A stretch of DNA of 33,274 nt from Planctomycetota bacterium (GTDB taxonomy: Bacteria > JAJVIF01 > JAPKYR01): contig JAUWTM010000025.1 in assembly GCA_030614715.1 (NCBI GenBank), positions 1-33,274 on the forward strand, given 5' to 3'. The notes beneath the pieces are model-generated. The model saw nothing but the letters and a program-made list of their open reading frames with translations, had not been told where the DNA came from and did no database searches. The translations under genes and the position numbers were made by a program. Of this stretch, positions 25,446 through 33,274 are shown piece by piece; within the stretch, counting starts at the first letter, position 1, and each line of letters begins with the position of its first letter.

Positions 25446-27251
25446 ATGACACATAACGGTTACACCGGGATGGAGCTTTTTCGACTGTCGCCAAACACGG
25501 GCCAGGCGCTCACACGTCTGAACGTGCTCGAGGGCCAGGTCCTTCACGGCCGTGTTTATAAAATGGACTCGTACGGTGGCGGCCGGGTCGGCGGAGCAAC
25601 GGAAGGGAAAGTAGATTCCGGCGGTATCGCGAAGATCGCTCTCGGAACCATGCTAATCGATGCGATCGTGTCGAAATCGATCTCCGAAGGCTCGAAAGTC
25701 CAGCTCGAAGTGGTAAAGGCCAGCGGTGAAAATTTCATTCTCAAGCTATTGTCGATCGATGGGAAGCAGATCGCAGGATCCAATTCTTTGCCGAACGGTC
25801 AGAAATCGGATGTCGCAGAATTTACCGCAGGACCGTTCAAGCAACCGGCAGCAGACACTCAGTCGAAAAGCCTGAATGCACTTCTCAACGAGGGTGTAAG
25901 CGAGAAAGCGCAGGTGGTAACAAGGTCAAGCCTTGTAAACCTGCCCGATCCTGCGAACCTCCCAAAGCAGGTAATCCAACTGATAAAGGCCGCGGTTAAC
26001 GAGGGATTCATAAAACCGGAGGGCTTCACAACCAGCGGCAGCGCAATACGCGGCGCACTCAGCCAGTCACTTGCCGAATTCGGCTCTGCAATCAGCCAGT
26101 TAAGCCAGAATGCACCAACAGCCGCGAAAGGGGTCATCCAGTCGCTTGACTCAATGGTTCAGACACTCCGGCCATTGGTACAATCACTTCCGTCAGGCGA
26201 TGTTGTCATTGGAGACTCCAGTGCAAAGGTCGCAGGAGTTCTAACCGAACACACGGCATCCCTGAAGTCAATCAACCTGCCAGCACAGGCAGAATGGCAA
26301 ACAAACGTCACTGGAACACAACCGCAACAGGGCCAGCCGGCAGGTACCGCGACATCAGGACAACCTGCAGCCGCAGTATCACCCCAAAGCGGCACTGAAT
26401 CGACCCAGCAACCGGTACAGGTCCCGGAACAAATCACTCAACCCGGTATTCCGGTCGCGGACGCATCCTCAAAGGGACTCCCGCCTGCTCCGCAGGCACC
26501 CCTGCCGGCAGGGACATCGCAACCTCAGACCGCAACAGGTCAACCGGCAGTTGAATTAATCAAAACTGAAGGTACGACAGGTCAGGAGACGGAGGTAATA
26601 CGCGGCGGCAGCCCGACACACGCCACCCGAAACATTCTCCTTGGCATGAGGGTACTCGGGATGCTTGCGGAACGGATGTCGCGGACACCCGGACTCAGAA
26701 TTGAGGATTCATCTGTATTCTCATCGCAGGCGTCCCGCATATCGAACCTGTCGAACGCGCTCGAGGGCGCGATGCTCGCACCACTGATTACCCAGGCGTA
26801 TGAATCACCCGACATGATCCCACGGTTACTTATTTCGCTACTGTTTCCGGGAGGTAACGGTGAATTTGCGGTACTTCAACCGGGTCGGGACGGCTCCGGA
26901 ACGGAGGGAGATGCAGGACGTGATGAGGGCGATGAAAGGGGAGTCCGTACAACGGGCGTGATACGTTTAACCACACCTGCGCTGGGTGAGCTTGGTGTCA
27001 GGCTGGATTATCGCGAGGTCGAGGACGAAAAATTTGTCTCCGGAATCTTCTCGGCAAGGGGTGACGCTGCGGTTGAGATCAAGGCATCACTTCCTGAGCT
27101 TGAGACTGCACTCGATGCAAGGGGAATCACGATCGGTGACGGTTTCATTGTCAGGGAACTGGCTGAACCCAAAGTTGACGACCGGAACGGCGATGAGGAC
27201 GAGAAGATAAATTCTCACGGTTCACAGGGAGGGCTGGACATAAAGGCATGA
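25446..27251 (+). CDS. FliK-like protein (flagellar hook-length control family), 601 aa
   Basis: The C-terminal part (TTPALGELGVRLDYRE to the last IKASLPELETALDARGI) matches the Flg_hook C-terminal domain of FliK, which in flagella flips the export specificity of FlhB. The first 130 residues form a beta-rich domain, then a long Gln/Pro/Ala/Thr-rich linker (about 280-380) typical of molecular-ruler proteins. The stop overlaps the start of the next gene by 4 bases; that gene encodes a FlhB C-terminal homologue. The pair matches the arrangement of ylqG-ylqH in Bacillus. GC is high and like ordinary genome. Confidence 0.75.
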   Translation: MTHNGYTGMELFRLSPNTGQALTRLNVLEGQVLHGRVYKMDSYGGGRVGGATEGKVDSGGIAKIALGTMLIDAIVSKSISEGSKVQLEVVKASGENFILKLLSIDGKQIAGSNSLPNGQKSDVAEFTAGPFKQPAADTQSKSLNALLNEGVSEKAQVVTRSSLVNLPDPANLPKQVIQLIKAAVNEGFIKPEGFTTSGSAIRGALSQSLAEFGSAISQLSQNAPTAAKGVIQSLDSMVQTLRPLVQSLPSGDVVIGDSSAKVAGVLTEHTASLKSINLPAQAEWQTNVTGTQPQQGQPAGTATSGQPAAAVSPQSGTESTQQPVQVPEQITQPGIPVADASSKGLPPAPQAPLPAGTSQPQTATGQPAVELIKTEGTTGQETEVIRGGSPTHATRNILLGMRVLGMLAERMSRTPGLRIEDSSVFSSQASRISNLSNALEGAMLAPLITQAYESPDMIPRLLISLLFPGGNGEFAVLQPGRDGSGTEGDAGRDEGDERGVRTTGVIRLTTPALGELGVRLDYREVEDEKFVSGIFSARGDAAVEIKASLPELETALDARGITIGDGFIVRELAEPKVDDRNGDEDEKINSHGSQGGLDIKA

Positions 27252-27535
27252 CGCTCAGGGACGACATACGGAGATCCATCGCTCTCGGTTACGACCCGGA
27301 GTCGAACCGTGCGCCGAAGGTACTCGCCAAGGGCCTCGGTCCGATCGCGGAGGCGATACTGGCAATCGCCCGGAAGCACGAAATCCATATCCACCAGGAC
27401 GCTGCACTCACGCGGTCATTGTACGTACTGGAGCTTGGCCAGGAGATCCCGGATGAATTTTACATAGCGATCGCGGAGGTACTCGCGTTCGTGTACCGTG
27501 TGGATACGAAACTGAGAAAGAAGAAGGGGATATAA
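27248..27535 (+). CDS. FlhB C-terminal-domain-like protein (FlhX/YlqH type), 95 aa
   Basis: It corresponds to the cytoplasmic domain of FlhB/EscU alone: APKVLAKGLGPIAEAIL, ARKHEIHIHQDAALTRSLYVLELGQEIPDEFYIAIAEVLAFVYRVD. The NPTH autocleavage site and the membrane domain are absent, as in FlhX/YlqH proteins. In bacteria that carry it, it can partly substitute for the FlhB C-terminus in export switching. Translation is coupled to the FliK-like gene through an ATGA overlap, so the two likely work together. A basic tail ends it. The family is secure; whether a full flagellum exists cannot be seen from this window. Confidence 0.85.
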   Translation: MTLRDDIRRSIALGYDPESNRAPKVLAKGLGPIAEAILAIARKHEIHIHQDAALTRSLYVLELGQEIPDEFYIAIAEVLAFVYRVDTKLRKKKGI

Positions 27536-27580
27536 TCGGGGCGGCACCTTCTTTTAACTAATCTGTCTTAAATATAAAAC

Positions 27581-27608
27581 CTTTCACAGGGACATGGCAT
27601 CCTATAAT
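27581..27608 (+). promoter_or_regulatory. candidate promoter of the 27663-30101 lipoprotein gene
   Basis: Perfect TATAAT (27603-27608) with CTTTCA (27581-27586) 16 bases upstream. The -35 is weak. It lies 54 bases ahead of the start codon, which follows AGGGG. Confidence 0.4.
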
Positions 27609-27662
27609 CCGTATTGCCGATATGTAACAATCGAGTAAATCTGTAACACCCAGGGGATTCTC

Positions 27663-30101
27663 ATGTTATCAAGGCAATTTTCAGTTTTCCTGCTGGCTGC
27701 TGCTGTTTTAGTACTCACATCAGGCTGCATGTTTTCGTTATCGAAGGGAATCGACAGTAAGCAGCAGGAGGATAATTTTATACCGTCAGGGAATTTCCTT
27801 CAGTCGACATATCCCGCCACCGTCCATTCAACAATTATCGAGCCTGACTGGTACGAACCTGAGGAACCACCCGATCCACTGATGATTCCGCGCATTTTGC
27901 GTCCTCTCACGGATGGACGAATTCTGCTGGCGTCGTTCCCAGACTGCTTCTACTTCGATGCTGAAGGCACTCAAATTGACCAGGTAAGACTTGAGAAACC
28001 GTTAAGGGAGATGGTCGAGGCAGTTACGGAATTCAGGATCAGGAGCAACCACCATTACGATAATCGAAGTTTCATCGAGGTGGTCACCCAGTTCGAACCG
28101 GGGAACCTGTACGGCATAACAGCCAACTCTGACGGGAAAGTATGGGCCTGGTTTGTCGACGATTGGTTCAGGGAGGGACATCTCTGCGAGTGGGCACCGG
28201 ACGGTACGATACTCAAACTCTACAGTTCACGTATCCTTGGAGTTTCGGGTGAAGATTCGAGAGGTGAACGCATCTGGGTTTCACCCTTCATGCTCTGTGA
28301 CAATGAAAGAGTGATTGTTTACAGCACTCAGGGCACCATTACGGTGATCTATGATTATGGAGTTAACATCAATCGGGGCAGGCCGGACAGGAGCCGTGCT
28401 ATTCCGACATCTGGCAGGTTGTACAACGATTTAATTTACTCCTGCTTACCATACAGACGAGTCAGAATCACGGAAATAGTCCCGGAGCCTGAAGAGCCGC
28501 ATTCAAATTGGGAGGAGATAGAAAATGGAGGCCTATACAGGTATAGGTTCGTGATAACTCCACCGGACACCAACTTTCCATGGGGAATCGGACTGATGCC
28601 GAACGGGAGCAGGATAGAGTTCTGGAGGGAGGAAATATACGAATCGGAATGGGATGAGGAAAACCAGCTCCCCAATGAGACCTGGACAGCCGTCAATGCC
28701 GAATTGATTGAATATGACAGTGAAGGCGATGAAATCGAGCGTCTTCCATATAATTCACTCGCCCATAATGACGGGAACCCGCTTGATCCGTTCGATTCTT
28801 CAATTTTCGACTGTATCGAACTGGACGATGGTTGGCTGATGTTTAATCCATGCGAGGACGGTCAACCTGCATCTGCTTTGCTGGTCGATCGGGAGTTAAA
28901 TGACACGACGGTAATAGAATTCATGCCCAGAATCGCTACGGAGGTATCGGAACCGACATCGGTAATCGTGACGTCGGAGCAGGGCACCATCGAGGTTGGT
29001 TTGACAGCGGACATGAGCATCCTGGGCAATGACCTGCATCCGTGTGGGAACGGTTACGTCGCGATTGACCAAACCGGTACGAAATCCCTCACACTCTCAT
29101 ACGACATGGAAATTCTCGATGTGATCAATCTCAGGGAATTTATTGGCGATGCTCAGAATGCATCATCGAAAATATGCTGCCTTGATTCCAATGGTACAGC
29201 TTACGTATACAACCAGACGGAAGGTACGATTGCAGCTGTCAGCCGCGATGGTGACATCCTGCGCGAGTATGAGGTTAATTACTGCCAGGAACCCGCTGGT
29301 GGATGGTATCCGTACGGTTCCAACAGCTTCATGGGATACACAGACCCTCTGAATTTTGAAATCGATTCTCAGGACAACCTCTGGATATACAGCTCTGACC
29401 ACATCAGGGTTTTTAACGTCGAGGGAGAACTCATCAGAATCTTCAAATTCCACGATCGCGAACCCATCGTTTCTTTACTTGGTGATGGTACTCTTTATTA
29501 TGATGAACAAGCCCTGATACCCGAGCATTACGAAGTACCGCCAATCGAGCTTGACCACGATATTCCTGACAGGATTATCTTCCCGCCGGTAAACAACCAT
29601 GGGACAGCATTCGCTGTATTAACCAGCGATGGCTGGATTATCATATACGATCCCGAAGGGAACGAGGTGCACAGGATAGATGAGTACATTCTCAGGGAAG
29701 AGGAACGTCCCGAGATCTCACCCGAGGACATGGAAAATCCGTTCGGTCCCCCTGTAATACGCAGGTATGGCGGTCATAGATATTTTATAGGTCCTGACGG
29801 TTACTTCTACTATTTCAACGCACATCCCAATCCTGGAAATTACGATCTCGCGAAATTGATTGCTTATGATCCCGAAACGGGGGATGAAATTAACATCGAT
29901 GTATACGATTTCCCGTACCGTGGGTGGACCGACAATTTTTCATCAGTTGGACCCATTCCCGGCTGGCGTCCGAACGGGATCTGGGTGGATATGTACAACC
30001 GTCTGGTGATCTACGATTACGGTTCGATCTGGATCTACCCGCTGAGGGATGATGACCCGCTTGAGCCGTATGATTTTATTGTAGAGGAAGCACTGGGCTA
30101 A
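27663..30101 (+). CDS. large secreted lipoprotein, probable beta-propeller, 812 aa
   Basis: The signal peptide MLSRQF then FLLAAAVLVLTSGC has a lipobox (LTSGC) with Cys22. The mature part is rich in Asp, Glu, Trp and Tyr with recurring strand-turn units such as DGRILLASFPDCFYF, DSQDNLWIYSSDHIRVFN, DGWIIIYDPEGNEVHRID and MYNRLVIYDYGSIWIY, which resemble NHL/SMP-30-like propeller blades. No catalytic site is evident. Probably located at an outer surface. It has AGGGGA before the start, stands alone, and converges with the kinase cassette 22 bases downstream. Confidence 0.75.
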   Translation: MLSRQFSVFLLAAAVLVLTSGCMFSLSKGIDSKQQEDNFIPSGNFLQSTYPATVHSTIIEPDWYEPEEPPDPLMIPRILRPLTDGRILLASFPDCFYFDAEGTQIDQVRLEKPLREMVEAVTEFRIRSNHHYDNRSFIEVVTQFEPGNLYGITANSDGKVWAWFVDDWFREGHLCEWAPDGTILKLYSSRILGVSGEDSRGERIWVSPFMLCDNERVIVYSTQGTITVIYDYGVNINRGRPDRSRAIPTSGRLYNDLIYSCLPYRRVRITEIVPEPEEPHSNWEEIENGGLYRYRFVITPPDTNFPWGIGLMPNGSRIEFWREEIYESEWDEENQLPNETWTAVNAELIEYDSEGDEIERLPYNSLAHNDGNPLDPFDSSIFDCIELDDGWLMFNPCEDGQPASALLVDRELNDTTVIEFMPRIATEVSEPTSVIVTSEQGTIEVGLTADMSILGNDLHPCGNGYVAIDQTGTKSLTLSYDMEILDVINLREFIGDAQNASSKICCLDSNGTAYVYNQTEGTIAAVSRDGDILREYEVNYCQEPAGGWYPYGSNSFMGYTDPLNFEIDSQDNLWIYSSDHIRVFNVEGELIRIFKFHDREPIVSLLGDGTLYYDEQALIPEHYEVPPIELDHDIPDRIIFPPVNNHGTAFAVLTSDGWIIIYDPEGNEVHRIDEYILREEERPEISPEDMENPFGPPVIRRYGGHRYFIGPDGYFYYFNAHPNPGNYDLAKLIAYDPETGDEINIDVYDFPYRGWTDNFSSVGPIPGWRPNGIWVDMYNRLVIYDYGSIWIYPLRDDDPLEPYDFIVEEALG

Positions 30102-30123
30102 CTAGATTAAGAGGTTCGTGTTG

Positions 30124-31419
30124 TTACTGGGACATGGTTTTATTGAACGTATCTAACCACTCTGCAGAAGGGGCGATGTTTCCAGCAATTCCATCATCTC
30201 CAACTTTATTCATAATTAAAAGCTGATATGCAAGAGCATTTATTAACCACTTTTTAATGAATCTTTGTTGTACTTCTTCTCCTTCCAGTTTGTTGATTAG
30301 TTTACCAACGCTGTTAATAGTATATAAAAAATGCTTGTTCGCAGCAGTGCAGTTATTTTGACTTTCTGCCCATGAACCAATTTCTGATGCACTTCCTCCA
30401 CTTACCAACTTACTTAACAGCACATCGCTGTACGGAGTCCTTCCATCGAGTATTTCTAACATGCCGTGACTCTGTATTTCATTTAGATCTGTCTCGCTTC
30501 GTAATTCTGCAATTACATTATGTGTGTATAGGTGAGGAAGCGCAATTCCTCCACCACGATCTAAAAATCCTTCATGCGATAATCTCCTTATACTTTGAGA
30601 TTGACCTGTTGCAAAGCTATTTGCACCGCTTGCTGCACATACTGATCCAAATACATCAGCAAAATTAATTATAATATTATTAAAACCACTTTCATTAGCA
30701 GCCCTTGTAAGATACAAATATGCTTTGTTTACAATCTCGTTTGTCTTAAAAGGATGATTTGCATGAGTCTGGGATACTACAATATATACTCCATCCGTTT
30801 GCTCAGTTGATCTTGATGCAATTTGGTCAATAATGGTATCTAGAAACCCAGCAGAATCAAAAACAGTTTCATTTAATACTGCCTCATCAATTGCGATTGT
30901 AGCTAATGCAGGTTGTGCAATGTCATCCTCATCTAAGATCTTTAGGCATATATCTAGCCAATTAGCTTGGATTTCAGCTTCATCCTCTCTTTCTGTAATA
31001 AGAGGCATTGGTAGAATAATATGCGTGCATCCGTTCCGAGCCTGAAATTGTATTGCTTCATTGCAAAGATTGATAATTTCGTCATCTTCTTCCGGTACAC
31101 TACCAACCCAATTTTCTTCGGTATAATCCTCTAACAATTTTATCCAATCAGAAATTTTTTGTCCTTCTTCCCCAAAAGTTGGTGCATCACCATTATTAAA
31201 CCATTTATAACTAGATAATTTGGCACAAGTTTTAGTGCATTCAGCTTCATCTAATTGTGCTAAATATACTTGAGGATCTAATAATACTCGTTGAAAATCG
31301 ACATTGCCTGCATTCTTTAATCGTTCAGAATGATTGTATGATGGTAAAATTACAATTCCATGACAATTATCGAATTCTCTGGCAAAATTCCATTTGTAAC
31401 CAACGTTTAGTAAAAACAT
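30124..31419 (-). CDS. uncharacterised alpha/beta protein, last gene of the nuclease-kinase cassette (431 aa)
   Basis: I do not recognise it. The start ATG 31419 has AGGAGGGG just upstream, 10 bases after the kinase stop. Strands and helices alternate: GIVILPSY, RVLLDPQ, THIILPMPLI, LATIAIDEAV, GVYIVVSQTH and NIIINFADVFGSVCAASGANSFATG, as in a TIM barrel or Rossmann-like fold; LLDPQ and the late Gly/Ser-rich FATGQSQSIRRLS are reminiscent of tRNA-guanine-transglycosylase-like barrels, but I cannot confirm catalytic residues. The last 130 residues look helical. Its place after a nuclease-like gene and a kinase gene suggests it is the kinase's partner or target, or the sensor of the module. AT-rich like its partners. 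Confidence 0.7.
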   Translation of the reverse strand: MFLLNVGYKWNFAREFDNCHGIVILPSYNHSERLKNAGNVDFQRVLLDPQVYLAQLDEAECTKTCAKLSSYKWFNNGDAPTFGEEGQKISDWIKLLEDYTEENWVGSVPEEDDEIINLCNEAIQFQARNGCTHIILPMPLITEREDEAEIQANWLDICLKILDEDDIAQPALATIAIDEAVLNETVFDSAGFLDTIIDQIASRSTEQTDGVYIVVSQTHANHPFKTNEIVNKAYLYLTRAANESGFNNIIINFADVFGSVCAASGANSFATGQSQSIRRLSHEGFLDRGGGIALPHLYTHNVIAELRSETDLNEIQSHGMLEILDGRTPYSDVLLSKLVSGGSASEIGSWAESQNNCTAANKHFLYTINSVGKLINKLEGEEVQQRFIKKWLINALAYQLLIMNKVGDDGIAGNIAPSAEWLDTFNKTMSQ

Positions 31420-31429
31420 TTTTCCCCTC

Positions 31430-32236
31430 CTAGAATGTCTTAATCCGATCAACAATGTCAGTAGGTCGATTGGCCGGTATTACATTCATCATTTCCTTAA
31501 TCAAAATTATTAATCTGTCCTGTAAATCAGTTCTTAAAATATCAATTGTATCACTTATCGAGTATAAACCTAATTGCTGTTTCAAATTATAAGGGTGTTG
31601 TTTACATGCCAAAGTATACATTGTAACACCTAATGAAAATATGTCAGAATGAATTGTTAGATTTTTTCTTCCCCTAGCTTGTTCTGGTGACATATAACCA
31701 AGCGTCCCAATTACTTGAACTCCCATTGTTAAGGCCGTTAGATCCAAATGTCTAGCTACACCAAAATCCCCAAGTACAAATATGTCATCAGCATCAAGAA
31801 ATATATTACCTGGCTTAATATCTCTATGCACAATTCTAGATTTCCAAAGATACTCAATAGCCGATCCCATTGCCAATCCGAGTTCGTGTAATTCCTTTTC
31901 ACTTATCTGAATAGCACCCTGAGTAAGGAATGCAGTTAAATCACCACCGGGCATATACTCATATGCGACCAAAAAGCATTCATATCCTTCTATAGAGATT
32001 TTACACGAATCAATTACAGAGACTAGATTTGGATGATTTGCTGTCTTAAGGAACGTTAGCTCACGATCGACACGATTGTCATCGATCTGTGGTTTAAATA
32101 CTTTAAATGCAACTGTTTCACCATTAAGTGTACCTCTAAAAACAGCACCTTGAGCTCCAGCATCTATATATGATGTAATATCATAACCATTCGGTGCAGC
32201 TGCTTGAACTTTATCTAGAAGCCCGTTCGGGTTCAT
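31430..32236 (-). CDS. Ser/Thr protein kinase (Hanks type), 268 aa
   Basis: A complete kinase domain with all key residues: glycine loop DAGAQGAVF (26-33), Lys45 in VAFKVF, Glu59, HRDIKPGN with catalytic Asp139 and Asn144, DFG Asp157, GTLGYMSPEQA activation end and HSDIFSLGV. There is no extra sensor domain or membrane segment, unlike PknB-type kinases, so it is cytoplasmic and probably controlled by its partners. ATG 32236 is taken as start; an in-frame TTG two codons upstream is the alternative and no strong ribosome site is visible. It follows the nuclease-like gene by 8 bases. Similar small kinases occur in several phage-defence systems. Confidence 0.92.
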   Translation of the reverse strand: MNPNGLLDKVQAAAPNGYDITSYIDAGAQGAVFRGTLNGETVAFKVFKPQIDDNRVDRELTFLKTANHPNLVSVIDSCKISIEGYECFLVAYEYMPGGDLTAFLTQGAIQISEKELHELGLAMGSAIEYLWKSRIVHRDIKPGNIFLDADDIFVLGDFGVARHLDLTALTMGVQVIGTLGYMSPEQARGRKNLTIHSDIFSLGVTMYTLACKQHPYNLKQQLGLYSISDTIDILRTDLQDRLIILIKEMMNVIPANRPTDIVDRIKTF

Positions 32237-32244
32237 TTTCAATG

Positions 32245-32946
32245 CTAAGAAATTGATTGCAGAATTCTAGAGACAACAAATTCCCTGCGCCAATCAAAAC
32301 AAGTATTAAGTTTTGATAAGATTTCAACATTATAACGAATTTTATTCGTTATATATAGACCTACACCATTTGTTTCGAAATATTGTTTAGACTTTAATGC
32401 TGGTTGTGCATAACTAGCAGGTAAAACAACATAAGATTCATCAGCAAAAATTTTATACCCAGCCGCTTGCTTTAGAGCAGATGACCAATTTTGCAATTTA
32501 GCTTCGAATGCAATTATGTTAATCGAATTCGGCCATGTATTAGCTAAAGAAATTTTCCCTCCCTTACTACTGGTAATTAAATTCCAACCAATCAATTTAT
32601 CAAGTTGGCCGTTGCGGAGCCCTGCCTTGTTTAAACCACTCCTCTTTTCAAGAATATCTATACGTGTTGCACCATAACGTCTTAATAAGGATAGTATCAC
32701 ACACTCATTAATGTTAAGAGTGCCTGGAAATGAAGTTAAATCATTTCCCTTTATTGATAGGGCAACAACAAGATCGGCGATAATGTTACCAACCGTGACT
32801 TCTCTTTGCAGCTTCCACGCAAGACCTGACTCATCAAGGTCTTTAGTTAAGAGTCGTTGAAAATTATTAAGAAAGTCCACTTCAGTTTCTGGCGGTATCC
32901 TGCCATACAGTTTACTTCCATTACTCTTATTAGTTAAATAAATCAT
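32245..32946 (-). CDS. PD-(D/E)XK nuclease-like protein with inserted winged helix (233 aa)
   Basis: Residues 46-62 (LQREVTVGNIIADLVVA) and 143-155 (NIIAFEAKLQNWSSA) form a PD-(D/E)XK core with Asp58, Glu148 and Lys150; Gln160 follows in the next helix (ALKQAAGY), and YVVLP supplies a later strand. Between the two motifs residues about 80-140 look like a winged helix (ECVILSLLRRYGATRIDILEKRSGLNKAGL, then WNLITSSKGGKISLA), suggesting DNA or RNA recognition built into the nuclease. It is the first gene of the cassette, with a good promoter upstream (32978-33006) but no clear ribosome site. It could be an effector nuclease or, if catalysis is lost, a DNA-binding regulator; the intact triad favours a nuclease. 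Confidence 0.8.
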   Translation of the reverse strand: MIYLTNKSNGSKLYGRIPPETEVDFLNNFQRLLTKDLDESGLAWKLQREVTVGNIIADLVVALSIKGNDLTSFPGTLNINECVILSLLRRYGATRIDILEKRSGLNKAGLRNGQLDKLIGWNLITSSKGGKISLANTWPNSINIIAFEAKLQNWSSALKQAAGYKIFADESYVVLPASYAQPALKSKQYFETNGVGLYITNKIRYNVEILSKLNTCFDWRREFVVSRILQSIS

Positions 32947-32977
32947 TTGGAGTCGTAGAACCCTGATGCTATTCTTT

Positions 32978-33006
32978 AGTATAGTATTAAGTTCTTACAA
33001 ATGCAA
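32978..33006 (-). promoter_or_regulatory. promoter of the nuclease-kinase cassette
   Basis: Minus strand TTGCAT (33001-33006, 4 of 6), exactly 17 bases, then TATACT (32978-32983, 5 of 6), 31 bases ahead of the first start codon. All three genes are close-packed downstream, so this likely drives the whole cassette. Confidence 0.6.
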
Positions 33007-33027
33007 ATAAATTATATAAATTCTATC

Positions 33028-33274
33028 CTACAACCCAAGCCACGTGAGAAGTCTTGACATTAGTTCCACTTTCGTGTTGTCGCCGGAGCCGTCGACCAGT
33101 CCTGCGAATTCGAAGCTTACCCCGACTGTTCTATAGGTTCCGGAATCATGCGCGACGACCGCGCCGAACCAGTCCTCGCCGTATGCCGACATAACCTTGT
33201 ATGCACCGGCACCCGACTCAAAAATATGGTCCGGGAACGCGGAATCACCGGCGTATGTAAACTGCATGCCTTCC
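33028..33274 (-). CDS. C-terminal end of a secreted protein, start beyond the window
   Basis: The frame is open to the window edge; 81 residues are seen. It ends with RTVGVSFEFAGLVDGSG, then TKVELMSRLLTWLGL and a stop. This type of ending (a VxFxFxGLxDG strand followed by a short helix ending in WLG) is found at the C-terminus of large extracellular proteins and peptidases in several bacterial phyla. The enzyme type cannot be told from this piece. GC is higher than in the neighbouring cassette, so the cassette's upstream border lies near 33010. Confidence 0.65.
   Translation of the reverse strand, partial: EGMQFTYAGDSAFPDHIFESGAGAYKVMSAYGEDWFGAVVAHDSGTYRTVGVSFEFAGLVDGSGDNTKVELMSRLLTWLGL

Overview
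The window reads as accessory chromosome of an uncultivated, probably diderm bacterium. The evidence is several lipoprotein signal peptides, an SBBP beta-propeller fragment, a FliK-like/FlhB-C-terminal gene pair, clear Shine-Dalgarno sequences and bacterial -35/-10 promoters. Base composition is patchy. Single 60-base lines that I counted give about 52-53% GC in the FliK-like gene and in the front half of the methylase gene, and about 30% in the CHAT gene, the back half of the methylase gene and the kinase cassette. The taxon cannot be named from the sequence alone.

Positions 1-14551, all on the minus strand, hold a defence operon. From one candidate promoter (14522-14551) the order is: SNF2-family helicase (DrmD-like), large N6-adenine methylase (DrmMI/PglX-like, start overlapping the previous stop by 4 bases), 1728-residue DEAD/DEAH helicase with zinc knuckles, a DUF1998 domain and a C-terminal Vsr/DUF559-like nuclease domain, and, 13 bases further on, a CHAT protease-NB-ARC-TPR protein that runs off the left edge. 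The first three resemble class 1 DISARM, but DrmA- and DrmB-type parts sit in one chain, the PLD nuclease DrmC is absent in the window, a different nuclease fold is fused on, and a caspase-like STAND effector is attached. This is my main candidate for an unusual system.

Positions 14625-20880 are a patchwork of small genes: a 79-residue protein followed by a DUF5131 radical-SAM-like protein, a long noncoding stretch, tandem palindromes, an orphan protein with nuclease-like and zinc-ribbon-like features, a 14-copy octamer repeat, a tandem pair of paralogous 70-73 residue proteins, and a segment in which the 3' half of a tRNA-Pro plus 182 bases of downstream sequence is present twice, flanking a radical SAM gene. 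This looks like the scar of integration or duplication at a tRNA-Pro gene and may mark the right border of the island. An SBBP fragment follows.

Positions 20920-30101 look like ordinary genome: two lipoproteins, an alpha/beta hydrolase, an AadA-like nucleotidyltransferase and the FliK-like/FlhX-like pair.

Positions 30124-33006 hold a second AT-rich minus-strand cassette behind a good promoter: a PD-(D/E)XK nuclease-like protein with an inserted winged helix, a complete Ser/Thr protein kinase and a 431-residue alpha/beta protein that I do not recognise. It has the form of a compact three-gene defence module and is the second candidate for something undescribed. The window ends inside a gene for a secreted protein.
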